Assembly: GCF_040892615.1 (NCBI RefSeq)
Contig: NZ_JBFRYC010000004.1
Span: forward strand, 243,747-307,746
Origin: Thioclava arctica
Lineage (GTDB): Bacteria; Pseudomonadota; Alphaproteobacteria; Rhodobacterales; Rhodobacteraceae
Length of the DNA: 64,000 nucleotides
Direction: 5' to 3'
Part shown: one piece after another, positions 8,681 through 17,900 of the stretch
Numbering within the stretch: position 1 is the first letter of the stretch
How the letters are laid out: each line of letters begins with the position of its first letter
Position numbers and translations under genes: made by a program
The notes under the pieces: model-generated
Seen by the model: the letters and a program-made list of their open reading frames with translations, nothing else
Told to the model about the DNA's origin: nothing
Database searches by the model: none

Positions 8681-10671
8681 GCATGACCGACAAACCCCGC
8701 CTTGACCGGGCGCACGTTCTGAGCCTTCTGCACGACATGATCCGGGTGCGGATGTTCGAGGAGAAATGTGCCGAGCTTTATACCGAGGAAAAGATCCGCG
8801 GCTTCCTTCATCTCTATGACGGCGAAGAAGCGATCGCTGCCGGAGTGATCCCCGTGCTGGGGCCGAAGGATCGTATCGTTGCAACCTATCGAGAGCACGG
8901 CCATGCGCTTGTGCGCGGGGTTGCGATGACGAGGATCATGGCCGAGATGTTTGGCAAGGCCGATGGGTGCTCGGCGGGTCGAGGCGGGTCGATGCATCTG
9001 TTCGATGCGGCCACCAATTTCTATGGTGGTAACGCGATTGTCGGTGGCGGCTTGCCGTTGGCCGCAGGGCTTGCCTTGGCCGATCGTTTCCAGGGCGAGG
9101 CCAACGTGACCGCCTGCTTTTTCGGCGAAGGCGCAGTGGCCGAAGGCGAGTTCCACGAAACCATGAACCTTGCTGAACTCTGGGATCTCCCTGTGCTGTT
9201 CATATGCGAGAATAACGGCTACGCGATGGGGTCTGCCTTGGCACGAACCGAGGCGCAAACCGACATCCACCAAAAGGCCGAAAGCTATGGCATCGAGGCG
9301 CATGTAGTTGATGGCATGGATGTGGTCGCTGTTGAAGCGGCAGCGCGTAAAGCCATCGCGCGAATCCGCGAGACGAGGCGCCCGGTATTCCTAGAGTGCC
9401 GCACCTATCGGTTCCGCGCGCACTCCATGTTTGATGCTCAACTCTATCGCGAAAAGGCCGAGGTTGAGGAATGGCGCAAGAAGGGGCCGATCGTCCGTTT
9501 CCAGGGATGGTTGGTGGAAAACGGACTGATCCACGAAAGCGATGTCTCCGAGATCGAAAAGGCCGTTCAGGCCGAGATTGCCGAGGCGGTTGCCTTCGCC
9601 GAAGCCGGAACCTGGGAACCTCTCGAGGCTCTGACGGATCACGTTCTTGGCCCGCAACCTGACCCGCCAGCCCCGCCGCAGCCATCGGGAAAGATGGTCG
9701 AAATGACCTATCGCGAGGCTGTGAAACAGGCGATCCGCGACGCGATGATCCGGGATGACCGGGTGTTCCTGATGGGGGAGGATGTAGGCGCCTATGGTGG
9801 CTGTTACGCCGTCTCGAAGGGCCTGATGGATGAATTCGGCGAAGATCGCATCCGCGACACGCCCCTGTCGGAAAGCGGCTTTACCGGGGCCGGGATCGGG
9901 GCTGCCGCTGCCGGTATGCGTCCGATTGTTGAACTGATGACAGTCAACTTCTCGTTGCTCGCGCTTGACCAGATCATGAACACCGCTGCTACGATCCGGC
10001 ATATGTCGGGCGGGCAGTTCGGTGTCCCGCTGGTCATCCGGATGGCAACCGGCGCGGGCAAACAGCTGGCGGCCCAGCATTCCCATAGTCTGGAAGGCTG
10101 GTATGCACATATACCCGGGCTGAAAGTGCTGGCGCCCGCGACGTTGGAGGACGCCCGTGGGATGCTGTGGACGGCATTGCAGGACCCCGATCCGGTGCTG
10201 ATTTTCGAGAACGTCATGTTGTATAACCGAACCGATCAGATCGACATGGAAGCGGGGCCGGTCGAGATATCAAAAGCGGCGATCAGGCGTGAGGGAACTG
10301 ACATCAGCCTGATCACCTATGGCGGGTCGCTCTACAAGGTTCTTGCGGCGGCCGAAGAGCTGACAGATGCGGGGATCAATGCCGAGGTCATCGACCTTCG
10401 AAGCTTGCGGCCGCTGGATGACGCGACACTCATGGCGTCGGTGAGCAAGACCCGCCGCGCGCTGATCATCGACGAAGGCTGGCGGTCGGGGTCGATCTCG
10501 GCCGAAATATCGGCGCGCATCATGGAGCAGGCGTTCTGGTCGCTCGACGCGCCGGTTGGACGGGTCTGCGCGCAGGAGGTGCCGATCCCTTATCCGAAAC
10601 ATCTGGAGGATGCCTCGGTTCCACAAACGCCCGGCGTTGTTGCTGCGGTCAAAACGATGATGGGCCGCTGA
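8677..10671 (+). CDS. 2-oxoacid dehydrogenase E1, fused alpha and beta subunits
   Basis: A 664-residue protein in which E1-alpha (about residues 1-330) and E1-beta (about 345-664) are fused. In the alpha half are GRGGSMHLFD and the thiamine-diphosphate motif GEGAVAEGEFHETMNLAELW ending in ENN, about residues 150-180. The beta half has MGEDVGAYGG, DTPLSESGFTGAGIGAAA, QLAAQHSHSLE and a C-terminal domain with RSLRPLDDATL. It decarboxylates a 2-oxoacid (pyruvate, acetoin-type or branched-chain; not decided here) and passes the acyl group to lipoyl-E2. A Pro-rich linker at about 333-345 joins the halves. It overlaps the ligase by 4 bases and ends 1 base before E2. No E3 gene is nearby. Confidence 0.88.
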   Translation: MSMTDKPRLDRAHVLSLLHDMIRVRMFEEKCAELYTEEKIRGFLHLYDGEEAIAAGVIPVLGPKDRIVATYREHGHALVRGVAMTRIMAEMFGKADGCSAGRGGSMHLFDAATNFYGGNAIVGGGLPLAAGLALADRFQGEANVTACFFGEGAVAEGEFHETMNLAELWDLPVLFICENNGYAMGSALARTEAQTDIHQKAESYGIEAHVVDGMDVVAVEAAARKAIARIRETRRPVFLECRTYRFRAHSMFDAQLYREKAEVEEWRKKGPIVRFQGWLVENGLIHESDVSEIEKAVQAEIAEAVAFAEAGTWEPLEALTDHVLGPQPDPPAPPQPSGKMVEMTYREAVKQAIRDAMIRDDRVFLMGEDVGAYGGCYAVSKGLMDEFGEDRIRDTPLSESGFTGAGIGAAAAGMRPIVELMTVNFSLLALDQIMNTAATIRHMSGGQFGVPLVIRMATGAGKQLAAQHSHSLEGWYAHIPGLKVLAPATLEDARGMLWTALQDPDPVLIFENVMLYNRTDQIDMEAGPVEISKAAIRREGTDISLITYGGSLYKVLAAAEELTDAGINAEVIDLRSLRPLDDATLMASVSKTRRALIIDEGWRSGSISAEISARIMEQAFWSLDAPVGRVCAQEVPIPYPKHLEDASVPQTPGVVAAVKTMMGR

Positions 10672-10672
10672 C

Positions 10673-11845
10673 ATGGGGGTGTTCAAGATGCCCTCGCTCG
10701 GTGCCGACATGGAGGCCGGAACGCTGGTCGAGTGGCTGGTCAAGCCGGGTGATACGGTCACCAGAGGCGACGTGATTGCCGTGGTCGAGACCCAGAAGGG
10801 CGCGATCGAGATCGAAGTGTTCGAGGATGGCACGGTGCATGAATTAACCGCAGCGCCCGGTGCAAGTGTGCCGGTCGGCATGCCGCTTGCGGTCATTCTG
10901 GCAGAGGGCGAAAAGCCACCCGCCCCGACGCCAGCTGCGGTCGCCGCCCAGCCTGTTGAAACGGCACCACCAGAGCGAAAAGCCGCGCCCGCCTTACCCG
11001 TTGCGCCAGCAGGACCTGCGGGCCACCATAGGGCGTCACCAGCGGCCCGGGTCCGCGCGCAGGAACTGGGCGTTGACTTGGCTGTGCTTCAGGGCAGCGG
11101 GCCGGGCGGGGTGATCATTCTGGCCGATGTCGATGGCGCGCCAATTGGGGGTGAACGACAGCCATCCGAACCACGATCGCCTGTAGAGGAGATGCGCAGG
11201 GCTATCGCTGCGACGATGACCCGCGCAAAGCAGACCATTCCTCATTTCTATCTTTCGCAAACGATTGATGTTCAGCCTGCAATCGATTTTCTAGCCCGGC
11301 GCAACGCCGACAGACCGCCCGGTGAACGGGTCCTGTTGGGCGCGCTTTTCGTGCGGGCCGTGTCGCTGGCCGCCAGCAAGATCAAGATCGTAAACGGTCA
11401 TTTCGTCGAGGGTGCTTTCAAGCCTGCCAATGTCGTGAACCCCGGGGTCGCCGTCGCACTTCGGGGCGGTGGGTTGGTGGCGCCGGCGCTGATGGACGCC
11501 GCGGCGATGGATCTCGATCAGACAATGGCGGCGATGCGCGACCTTGTCTCACGTGCCCGCACCGGGCGGCTCAAGGGGTCGGAAATGACCGAGGGGACGA
11601 TCACGATTACCAGTCTGGGTGAAACGGGGGCCGAAGCTATGGCGGGCATCATATTCCCACCGCAGGTCGCAATTGTGGGCATCGGAGCCCCGCAAACCAG
11701 GCCGTGGGTGATAGAGGGGCAGGTCGTGCCACGCAGTGTCGTGACCCTGACCTTGTCCGCAGATCACCGCGTCAGCGACGGTCGGCAGGCTGCCCGCTTT
11801 GTCAGCGAATTCGAAACCCTCATTCAAGAACCGGAAGACCTATGA
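10673..11845 (+). CDS. Dihydrolipoamide acyltransferase (E2) of the 2-oxoacid dehydrogenase
   Basis: A 390-residue E2. The lipoyl domain (1-78) has VVETQKGAIEIE, with lipoylated Lys42. A Pro/Ala linker follows, then a peripheral-subunit-binding domain at about 118-155 (ASPAARVRAQELGVDLAVL, GPGGVI). The catalytic domain runs from about 165 to the end and closes with LSADHRVSDGRQAARF (His365, Asp369). It has a single lipoyl domain and is shorter than housekeeping pyruvate dehydrogenase E2. It is translationally coupled to E1 in front (1-base gap) and to an acyl carrier protein behind (ATGA overlap). Confidence 0.9.
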   Translation: MGVFKMPSLGADMEAGTLVEWLVKPGDTVTRGDVIAVVETQKGAIEIEVFEDGTVHELTAAPGASVPVGMPLAVILAEGEKPPAPTPAAVAAQPVETAPPERKAAPALPVAPAGPAGHHRASPAARVRAQELGVDLAVLQGSGPGGVIILADVDGAPIGGERQPSEPRSPVEEMRRAIAATMTRAKQTIPHFYLSQTIDVQPAIDFLARRNADRPPGERVLLGALFVRAVSLAASKIKIVNGHFVEGAFKPANVVNPGVAVALRGGGLVAPALMDAAAMDLDQTMAAMRDLVSRARTGRLKGSEMTEGTITITSLGETGAEAMAGIIFPPQVAIVGIGAPQTRPWVIEGQVVPRSVVTLTLSADHRVSDGRQAARFVSEFETLIQEPEDL

Positions 11846-12087
11846 ACAAAGCCGAAATCCGTGCCATCTATTTGCAAGAGCTCTCTCGTATCGCCCCCGA
11901 TATCGATCCCGAAACGGTCGGTGATAACGACCATATTCAAGAGGATCTCGAGCTCGACTCGATGGATGTTCTCAACCTTGTGACGGCATTGCACGAACGT
12001 ACCGGTGTGGATATTCCCGAAACGGACTATCCCCGCATTGCGACTGTCGCTTTGGCGGTTGAGTATCTGAAGGGCGCGATGCAGTAG
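11842..12087 (+). CDS. Acyl carrier protein linked to the 2-oxoacid dehydrogenase
   Basis: An 81-residue acidic protein with the ACP attachment motif DLELDSMDVLNLV; Ser40 is the expected phosphopantetheine site. Helix II and the helix III region (IPETDYPRIATVALAVEYL) look normal. The start ATG overlaps the E2 stop, so it is made together with E2. Its genomic partner is neither fab genes nor a polyketide synthase but a complete E1-E2 pair and an acyl-CoA ligase. It may carry the acyl product of the dehydrogenase or ligase (inference). Confidence 0.88.
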   Translation: MNKAEIRAIYLQELSRIAPDIDPETVGDNDHIQEDLELDSMDVLNLVTALHERTGVDIPETDYPRIATVALAVEYLKGAMQ

Positions 12088-12255
12088 GCCGAGCGAAGGC
12101 TGCGACCGCCCCGGAGACGGCTTGCGACCGATTTTTCGCCGCCGCACCGCAGCGCTACGCACCTATCGGATGTTCGATCCAGGCCGTATTCGACCGCCGC
12201 CAAACCAGAGATTTTCCTGTCCCTGATGCAGGGTCGCTGAATAGCCCCCAGTTGC

Positions 12256-12363
12256 CTAGACGGCTTGCTGCTTCAGTTTCTGCCGCTGATCGAAGGCGAT
12301 CGGTGACAGCCTTGTGTTCCCAAAGTGTTTGCGCTGTGGGGTGTAGAAGAACTTGATGTAGTC
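12256..12363 (-). pseudogene. IS3-family transposase C-terminal remnant
   Basis: On the minus strand, 35 codons and a stop read DYIKFFYTPQRKHFGNT, then LSPIAFDQRQKL. This is the last helix and 'YNxxRxHxxLxxxSPxxF' tail of an IS3-family orfB. Nothing upstream continues the gene. It is one of several relics in the 730-base gap between the ACP and the ABC transporter. Confidence 0.55.
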
Positions 12364-12389
12364 CGCTGCCCGGCAGCGTATGCGAGCGG

Positions 12390-12560
12390 ACCGATCGCGA
12401 TGAGCATGTCGTCATCCCGCCCCGCAAGAGCGCCAAGCCGTGGATGGCTGTGACCGCCGACGCAGGCGCAAGAAACGAGGCGCTAAGGAGCATCCAAATA
12501 CCTCGGTCGTGAGTTCTGGCGACGATGGGGCGGATCCCACCACCGAAGCGGCGTCGAAAC
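12390..12560 (+). pseudogene. IS5-family transposase remnant
   Basis: The plus strand reads DEHVVIPPRKSAKPWMAV and then ARNEALRSIQ, matching the 'IIPPRKNAKPW ... ARNEALR' region of IS5-type transposases. After a frame change the text resembles GREFWRRWGG. No start or end is present. The remaining sequence up to 12818 is A+T-richer and shows no gene; it must contain the ABC transporter promoter. Confidence 0.5.
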
Positions 12561-12818
12561 GAAACTGACATAGATATTGCCACAGACTTGATCTTTGCGT
12601 TGTCGAATGGCCACAAATTCATCGCCCCAATGGCAGAGCAAACTGCTGAGACAGGCAGGCTGGAACCTACAACAGCTACTATGAACGACCGCATGGCATT
12701 CGAAAGCGTGCAAATTGATAGACTGCTGAATCTTACACTCACATAGAATAAATTTGTCCAGTCCAATGTAATACCGTGCCATGTTGTGCGCGTAGACGCA
12801 GAGCCGAGGCCCGCAATC

Positions 12819-13526
12819 ATGAAGACTTTAGCTTTTTCCACCAAGGGTCTGACCAAAGTCTACGGTGAGGGGCGTTCGGCGGTTCATGCGCTACGCGGCG
12901 TTGAGCTGGATATTCCGCAAGGCGAGATCGTCGTGCTGCTCGGACCGTCGGGCAGTGGGAAATCCACGCTTTTGAACATTATCGGCGGTCTTGACCGCGC
13001 CACTGCAGGCGATGCCTTTTTTCAAGATCAGAACCTGTCTGAAATGACCGACAAGCAACTGACGCTTTATCGGCGCAATTATGTGGGCTTTGTTTTTCAA
13101 TTTTACAATCTGATGCCCAGCCTGACCGCCCGCGAGAATGTGGAATTGGTGACAGAGATTGCCCGTGATCCGATGGACCCGGACGAGGCCCTTGCGATGG
13201 TTGGCCTGAGCGAACGGGTTGACCATTTTCCGGCGCAATTGTCAGGGGGCGAACAGCAGCGGGTCGCCATTGCCCGCGCCGTCGCCAAGAACCCCACGGT
13301 TCTGTTTTGCGATGAACCCACAGGCGCGCTCGACAGCACAACCGGACGCGCGGTGTTGAATGTTCTCAAGGACGTAAACGAGAAATTGGGGGCGACCGTT
13401 TTGATCGTTACCCATGCGGCCAGTCAGGCCGCGATGGCGGACCGCGTGATCCATTTCGCTGACGGTGCGATCCGCGAGGTCGTGGTGAACAAAACCAAAC
13501 TCACCCCTGAGGAGATTGATTGGTGA
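12819..13526 (+). CDS. ABC transporter ATP-binding protein (MacB/LolD type)
   Basis: A 235-residue ATPase. Walker A is GPSGSGKST (about residues 43-51), the signature motif is LSGGEQQRVAIARA, Walker B is VLFCDEPTGALD, and the H-loop is VTHAASQA. The family that pairs with FtsX-like permeases has exactly this GALD signature. The ATG at 12819 has GAGG at about 12806; an in-frame GTG at 12786 is the alternative. The stop overlaps the permease start (GTGA). With the next two genes it forms a three-part exporter. Substrate unknown. Confidence 0.92.
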   Translation: MKTLAFSTKGLTKVYGEGRSAVHALRGVELDIPQGEIVVLLGPSGSGKSTLLNIIGGLDRATAGDAFFQDQNLSEMTDKQLTLYRRNYVGFVFQFYNLMPSLTARENVELVTEIARDPMDPDEALAMVGLSERVDHFPAQLSGGEQQRVAIARAVAKNPTVLFCDEPTGALDSTTGRAVLNVLKDVNEKLGATVLIVTHAASQAAMADRVIHFADGAIREVVVNKTKLTPEEIDW

Positions 13527-15886
13527 GCCCGCTTGACCACAAACTCTTGCGCGATCTGTGGCGTATGAAGGGACAGGCATTCGCTATCGGCATGGTGATC
13601 GCGGTCGGTGTGGGTATGCTGGTGATGATGACGGGGCTGGTCACCTCGTTGAAAGAAACCCGCGCCGCTTATTATGAACGCTATCGCCTCGCCGATGTGT
13701 TCGCACCTGTCACGCGCGCGCCGGACCGTATGGCAGGTCGGCTTGCGGCCATCGAAGGGGTGAGCGCAGTCGAACCGCGCGTTGTCGGCGCTGCGCTCAT
13801 TGATCTTATCGATACTGATTTGCCCGTGCAGGCACAGGCCGTGTCTCTGCCCGATTTTCACAGCCCCCGCCTGAACGATGTTTTTCTGACCGATGGGCGG
13901 ATGATCGATAGTAGCCACACCGACGAGATCCTGTTGCTTCAGTCTTTCGCGAACGTGCACGGGCTCCGTCCCGGCGACCATATCCAAGCGACAATGAACG
14001 GTGCGCGGCGCAGCTTTCGTATTGTTGGCCTCGCTCAAAGCCCCGAGTTTCTTTACACGACCGCTCCTGGCGAATTGATCCCTGACGATGCCCGCTTTGG
14101 TGTCATCTGGATGAGCCGTTCCGCTCTCGCTGCCGCCTATGACATGCAGGGCGCATTCAACGAAGCGCTGTTGTCGCTGTCGCGCGGAGCCAGTGAAGCC
14201 GCCGTGCTTGATGCTGTTGACCGACTTCTTGGTTCATACGGCGGAACCGGGGCCTATCCATTGAAAGATCAGATGTCCAATCTGTTTGTGAGCCAAGAAA
14301 TCGGGGAACTTGAGACGTCAAGCAAAGTCGTACCGCCCATTTTTCTCGCGGTCGCCGCCTTCCTGTTATACATCGTAATCAACCGGATGGTGCAATCCGA
14401 GCGCGAAGAGATCGGCCTGATGAAGGCCTTCGGCTACACCAATATCGAAGTTGTTGCGCATTACTTCAAACTGGTTATGGCAATTGCGATCGGCGGAGCC
14501 TTGGCGGGGTGTCTGATGGGCATTGCAAGCGGGCGGGCACTGATCCAGGTTTATGTTGCCTACTTCAAATTCCCATTTCTGGTATTCGACCTTGATCCGG
14601 CATCCTTTGTCATCGGAGTCAGCGTCAGCATTTTGTCGGCATCGGTTGGCGGGCTCTTGGTGTTGCGCAGGGTTTTTGGGCTCACACCCGCGTCAGCCAT
14701 GCGTGCGCCAGCCCCTGCTGACTATAGCCGAACAGGAACCATTGGGCACGCGCTGAACCGTTTTCTTGACCAGACATCGCGCATGGTATTGCGCCGGATC
14801 ACACGGCAACCGGCGCGGATGGCGGGTGCCGTGATTGGCATCGCTTGTGGCATGGCGCTCAGCGTATCCATAATCACGATCTACGCAGGATTTGACCGCA
14901 TCATTGATCTGACATTCAACGTTATGGACCGCAGCGATGTGACCGTCAGCTTCACTCACGCGGCGTCGGACACCACGATTTTCGAGTTGCGCCGGATGCA
15001 AGGTGTGACGCTGGTCGAACCCGTGCGTTATGTTCCGGTGGTGCTTCGCCATGGGTTGATCTCGCGTCGCAGCGTCATAACCGGACTTAGCTCAGATGCA
15101 CGGCTTGTCCGTGCGCTCGACGCTGATCTGGCCAAAATTCCCTTGCAAAACGGCGGGATTGTCCTTGCGAGCGCGCTGGCCGACATCCTGCACATCCGGC
15201 CCGGCGACATGATGACAGTCGAGGTTCGTGAAGGCCGCCAGCCCGCGCTGCAAATTCCAGTGACGGCAGTCGCCGAAAGTCTTCTTGGATCGCCCGCCTA
15301 TATGGACTTGAACGCGCTGAACCGCGTCTTGCGCGAACCAAACCGCGTCTCGGGAGCTTATCTGACCATTGACAAAGCGCGCGCAAGCAAAATTTACACT
15401 GCGCTTCAGGACATGCCGACAGTCGCTGGCGTTAGCCTCAAATCTGATGCAGAGATCGCGTTTAAGGTCTTACTGGATACAGGCGCAGGGGCCATTCGTT
15501 ATGTCATGGGGGCCATCGCGTTTATTATCACTTTTGGCATTGTCTATAACGCTGCTCGCATCGCCTATGCCGAACGATCTCGCGATCTCGCCAGTTTGCG
15601 CGTTATCGGCTTTACCAAAGGCGAAGCCGCTTTTGTCTTGCTGGGCGAATTGGCTATCGTGACGTTGATCGCACTGCCGCTGGGCGCGCTAATGGGCTAT
15701 TACTTGTCCTTCGGCATCGCTGCGGGATTTTCGAGCGAGATCTACCAAATCCCCGTGGTCTTTGACTCGGCAAGCTATGGCTTCGCCGCGATTGTGGTCA
15801 TTGGGGCAGCTGTCGCTTCGGGCTGGCTGGTGAAACGCGATATCGACCGGGCTGAACTGGTCTCGGCACTGAAAACTAGGGAATAG
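13523..15886 (+). CDS. ABC transporter permease with two FtsX domains
   Basis: A 787-residue membrane protein. It has an N-terminal anchor (GQAFAIGMVIAVGVGML), a periplasmic MacB-PCD-like domain, and a first FtsX block at about 270-395 containing SEREEIGLMKAFGYTN. A second anchor (GAVIGIACGMALSVSI), a second periplasmic domain and a second FtsX block with YAERSRDLASLRVIGFTKGEA complete it. This duplicated layout puts both half-permeases in one chain. The GTG at 13523 is preceded by GAGGAG (13509-13514) and overlaps the ATPase stop. It likely mechanotransmits ATP hydrolysis to periplasmic steps through the adaptor encoded next. Confidence 0.9.
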   Translation: MSPLDHKLLRDLWRMKGQAFAIGMVIAVGVGMLVMMTGLVTSLKETRAAYYERYRLADVFAPVTRAPDRMAGRLAAIEGVSAVEPRVVGAALIDLIDTDLPVQAQAVSLPDFHSPRLNDVFLTDGRMIDSSHTDEILLLQSFANVHGLRPGDHIQATMNGARRSFRIVGLAQSPEFLYTTAPGELIPDDARFGVIWMSRSALAAAYDMQGAFNEALLSLSRGASEAAVLDAVDRLLGSYGGTGAYPLKDQMSNLFVSQEIGELETSSKVVPPIFLAVAAFLLYIVINRMVQSEREEIGLMKAFGYTNIEVVAHYFKLVMAIAIGGALAGCLMGIASGRALIQVYVAYFKFPFLVFDLDPASFVIGVSVSILSASVGGLLVLRRVFGLTPASAMRAPAPADYSRTGTIGHALNRFLDQTSRMVLRRITRQPARMAGAVIGIACGMALSVSIITIYAGFDRIIDLTFNVMDRSDVTVSFTHAASDTTIFELRRMQGVTLVEPVRYVPVVLRHGLISRRSVITGLSSDARLVRALDADLAKIPLQNGGIVLASALADILHIRPGDMMTVEVREGRQPALQIPVTAVAESLLGSPAYMDLNALNRVLREPNRVSGAYLTIDKARASKIYTALQDMPTVAGVSLKSDAEIAFKVLLDTGAGAIRYVMGAIAFIITFGIVYNAARIAYAERSRDLASLRVIGFTKGEAAFVLLGELAIVTLIALPLGALMGYYLSFGIAAGFSSEIYQIPVVFDSASYGFAAIVVIGAAVASGWLVKRDIDRAELVSALKTRE

Positions 15887-15890
15887 CTTC

Positions 15891-17123
15891 ATGGCAAAAG
15901 CAAAGAAACGATCACGGCTAATCCTGACAACTGCCACGACGCTTTTGGTCGTAGGGGCGCTGGCCGCCGCCTTCTGGCCCAAACCCACGATGGTTGATAT
16001 GGGCGAGGTGATGCGCGGCGCCATGCGGCTAACGATTGATGATGAAGGCCGCACTCGGGTCCAAGATACCTATATCGTCTCGACGCCTGTCGCCGGACAG
16101 TTGCAACGTGTCAGCGTGCAACCTGGCGATCCGGTTGTGCGCGGCGAAACGATTGTGGCCCTTATGCGCCCGAGCAACCCCGCAGCGCTTGACGTGCGTA
16201 CCCGAGAGCAAGCACTGGCGGCGGTTGCCGCCGCCGAGGCCGCACTGCGTGTCGCGCGTGCTGATCTGAATGCCAGCATAGCGAACCGCGACTATGCCCA
16301 AACCGAGCTTGCACGGGCCGAAAAGCTGTTCGAACGTGGGGTTTACAGTGATGCTACCCTTGACCTTGCTCGCCAGAATGCGCGCGTGATGCAGGCGAAT
16401 GTAGATACAGCAGAGGCCGCGATTTCCATGCGCGAGGCCGGAGTTGTAAATGCGCAGGCACAATTAATTGGCTTTGAAGATCGCGGACTTGGCGCCTTCA
16501 TAGGCAACGGCTCTGATGACATTCCGCTTTATGCACCAGCCGACGGGCGCATTTTGCGGGTCATTCAGAAAAGTGAAACATCCCTGCCTGCAGGCACGCC
16601 GATCATGGAGATCGGCAACATTGCCAGCAATCTGGAAGTGGTGGTCAAACTGCTGTCGACCGATGCTGTTCAGGTTGCGGTGGGTGATCCGGTGATCATA
16701 ACGGATTGGGGTGGCTCTAAGGATTTGACAGGCGAAGTCATGCGGGTCGAGCCATTTGGTCTTACCCAATATTCTGCTCTTGGCGTAGAAGAGCAGCGTG
16801 TGGATGTCGTCATCGCCCTTGCCAGCCCACCCGAGGATTACAAGGGGCTTGGCCATGGCTTTCGGGTCGAGACCAAGATCATCGTATGGGAGTCTAAGGA
16901 CACGCTAATTGTCCCGGCAAGCGCGCTGTTTCGAAGTCACAACAGCTGGGCAGTCTTTGCCGTCAGTGCTGGCACCGCGCAACTGCGTGAAATTGAGATC
17001 GGTAAGAATAATGGCATCCAGGCACAAGTGGTGAGCGGACTGTCTGAGGGCGAGCGTGTGATCCTCTATCCGTCTTCGGGCTTGTCAGACGGCATGAGGG
17101 TCGTGGAGCGGACGATAGAGTAA
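15891..17123 (+). CDS. HlyD/MacA-type periplasmic adaptor subunit
   Basis: A 410-residue adaptor. One N-terminal membrane anchor lies at about residues 9-28. A split biotinyl-lipoyl domain follows (YIVSTPVAGQLQRVSVQPGDPVVRGETIV), and the second half is YAPADGRILRVIQKSETSLPAGTPIMEIG. The long alpha-hairpin at about 105-190 (AALRVARADLNASIANRDYAQTEL region) and a beta-barrel complete the usual MFP order. It starts 4 bases after the permease stop, so the three genes form one operon. An outer-membrane channel is not encoded here and may be supplied elsewhere. An inexact GGGCG/CGCCC hairpin follows the stop at 17124-17152. Confidence 0.9.
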   Translation: MAKAKKRSRLILTTATTLLVVGALAAAFWPKPTMVDMGEVMRGAMRLTIDDEGRTRVQDTYIVSTPVAGQLQRVSVQPGDPVVRGETIVALMRPSNPAALDVRTREQALAAVAAAEAALRVARADLNASIANRDYAQTELARAEKLFERGVYSDATLDLARQNARVMQANVDTAEAAISMREAGVVNAQAQLIGFEDRGLGAFIGNGSDDIPLYAPADGRILRVIQKSETSLPAGTPIMEIGNIASNLEVVVKLLSTDAVQVAVGDPVIITDWGGSKDLTGEVMRVEPFGLTQYSALGVEEQRVDVVIALASPPEDYKGLGHGFRVETKIIVWESKDTLIVPASALFRSHNSWAVFAVSAGTAQLREIEIGKNNGIQAQVVSGLSEGERVILYPSSGLSDGMRVVERTIE

Positions 17124-17277
17124 GAGGGCGTTGATGATGTAATCGCCCCCTGACGGCATCGGCGTGCCAAAGTGGGTCTGCAATGATCCACAAAAGAGAG
17201 CGGTCATGTCGGGGCGTATCACGGACGGGCCGAACTGGCGCCCAGCAATTGCATAGGCAATTTATTTGGCTCAGGTC

Positions 17278-17790
17278 TCATAACCAGAACATGACGGTAG
17301 CAGCGAGAGCGATGGCGCAGAGGAATACCTTCGGGCATCTGTTGGAGCGGGTCGCACCCCTTCGCCAGTCCTTCAGTCGTGCGACCATGATCTTGATGCG
17401 GTTGCGTCGCTATTCGTATTTTACGACGGTGCTTGCGCAGCTTGCGGCCCGAAATACATGCTCTGATCCCCTTTCGCCGCAGGGATTTTCGCGAAACCAG
17501 CCGGCAACATAGCTGCGCTCGGTGAGCCTTCAAAGAGGTTGCGTTCATCATGATCGTCGTCTTGTCAGTCGCTTGCGCCGCCAGCCCCTCGTAGATCCTC
17601 GCGAATACGTCTATCTCGCTCCAGTGCTGCCAGCGATTGCTGAGTGCTTTGGGTGGCCCGTATTCTTTGGGAGCATGATGCCAACGCAAACCATTGCGAT
17701 TGATGAAAATCACGCCACCCAATACGCGCCAATCATCGACCCTCGGCTTGCCGTGGCTCTTCGGAAAATACGGCCGAAGCGGCGCCCTCC
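17278..17790 (-). pseudogene. IS5-family (IS427/ISL2-like) transposase with internal deletion
   Basis: The minus strand reads LRPYFPKSHGKPRVDDWRVL and then NRNGLRWHHAPKEYG, the N-terminal half of a well-known IS5-type transposase. It reaches ATSLKAHRAQ and jumps to KGIRACISGRKLRKHRRKIR, then in another frame ATRSNRCPKVFLCAIALAATV and a stop at 17278. The catalytic middle is missing. It is a fossil insertion separating the exporter operon from the lipoprotein gene. Confidence 0.75.
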
Positions 17791-17900
17791 GATGCGCGGG
17801 CTTGTCCTATATCAAAGCGAGACTTCTCGATTTGTCGCAAATTAACTTTCACGTCCGGATGCATAAAGCATACGGCGCAATCGTTTTTTGGAGGTCTGCA

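Noticed and set aside
7064..8884. Open frame of 606 codons on the minus strand
   Set aside because: Long only because the opposite strand is a GC-rich real gene (acyl-CoA ligase); no recognisable motif.
17206..17256. Sixteen-codon ORF MSGRITDGPNWRPAIA after the adaptor gene
   Set aside because: No clear ribosome-binding site and it lies in IS debris.
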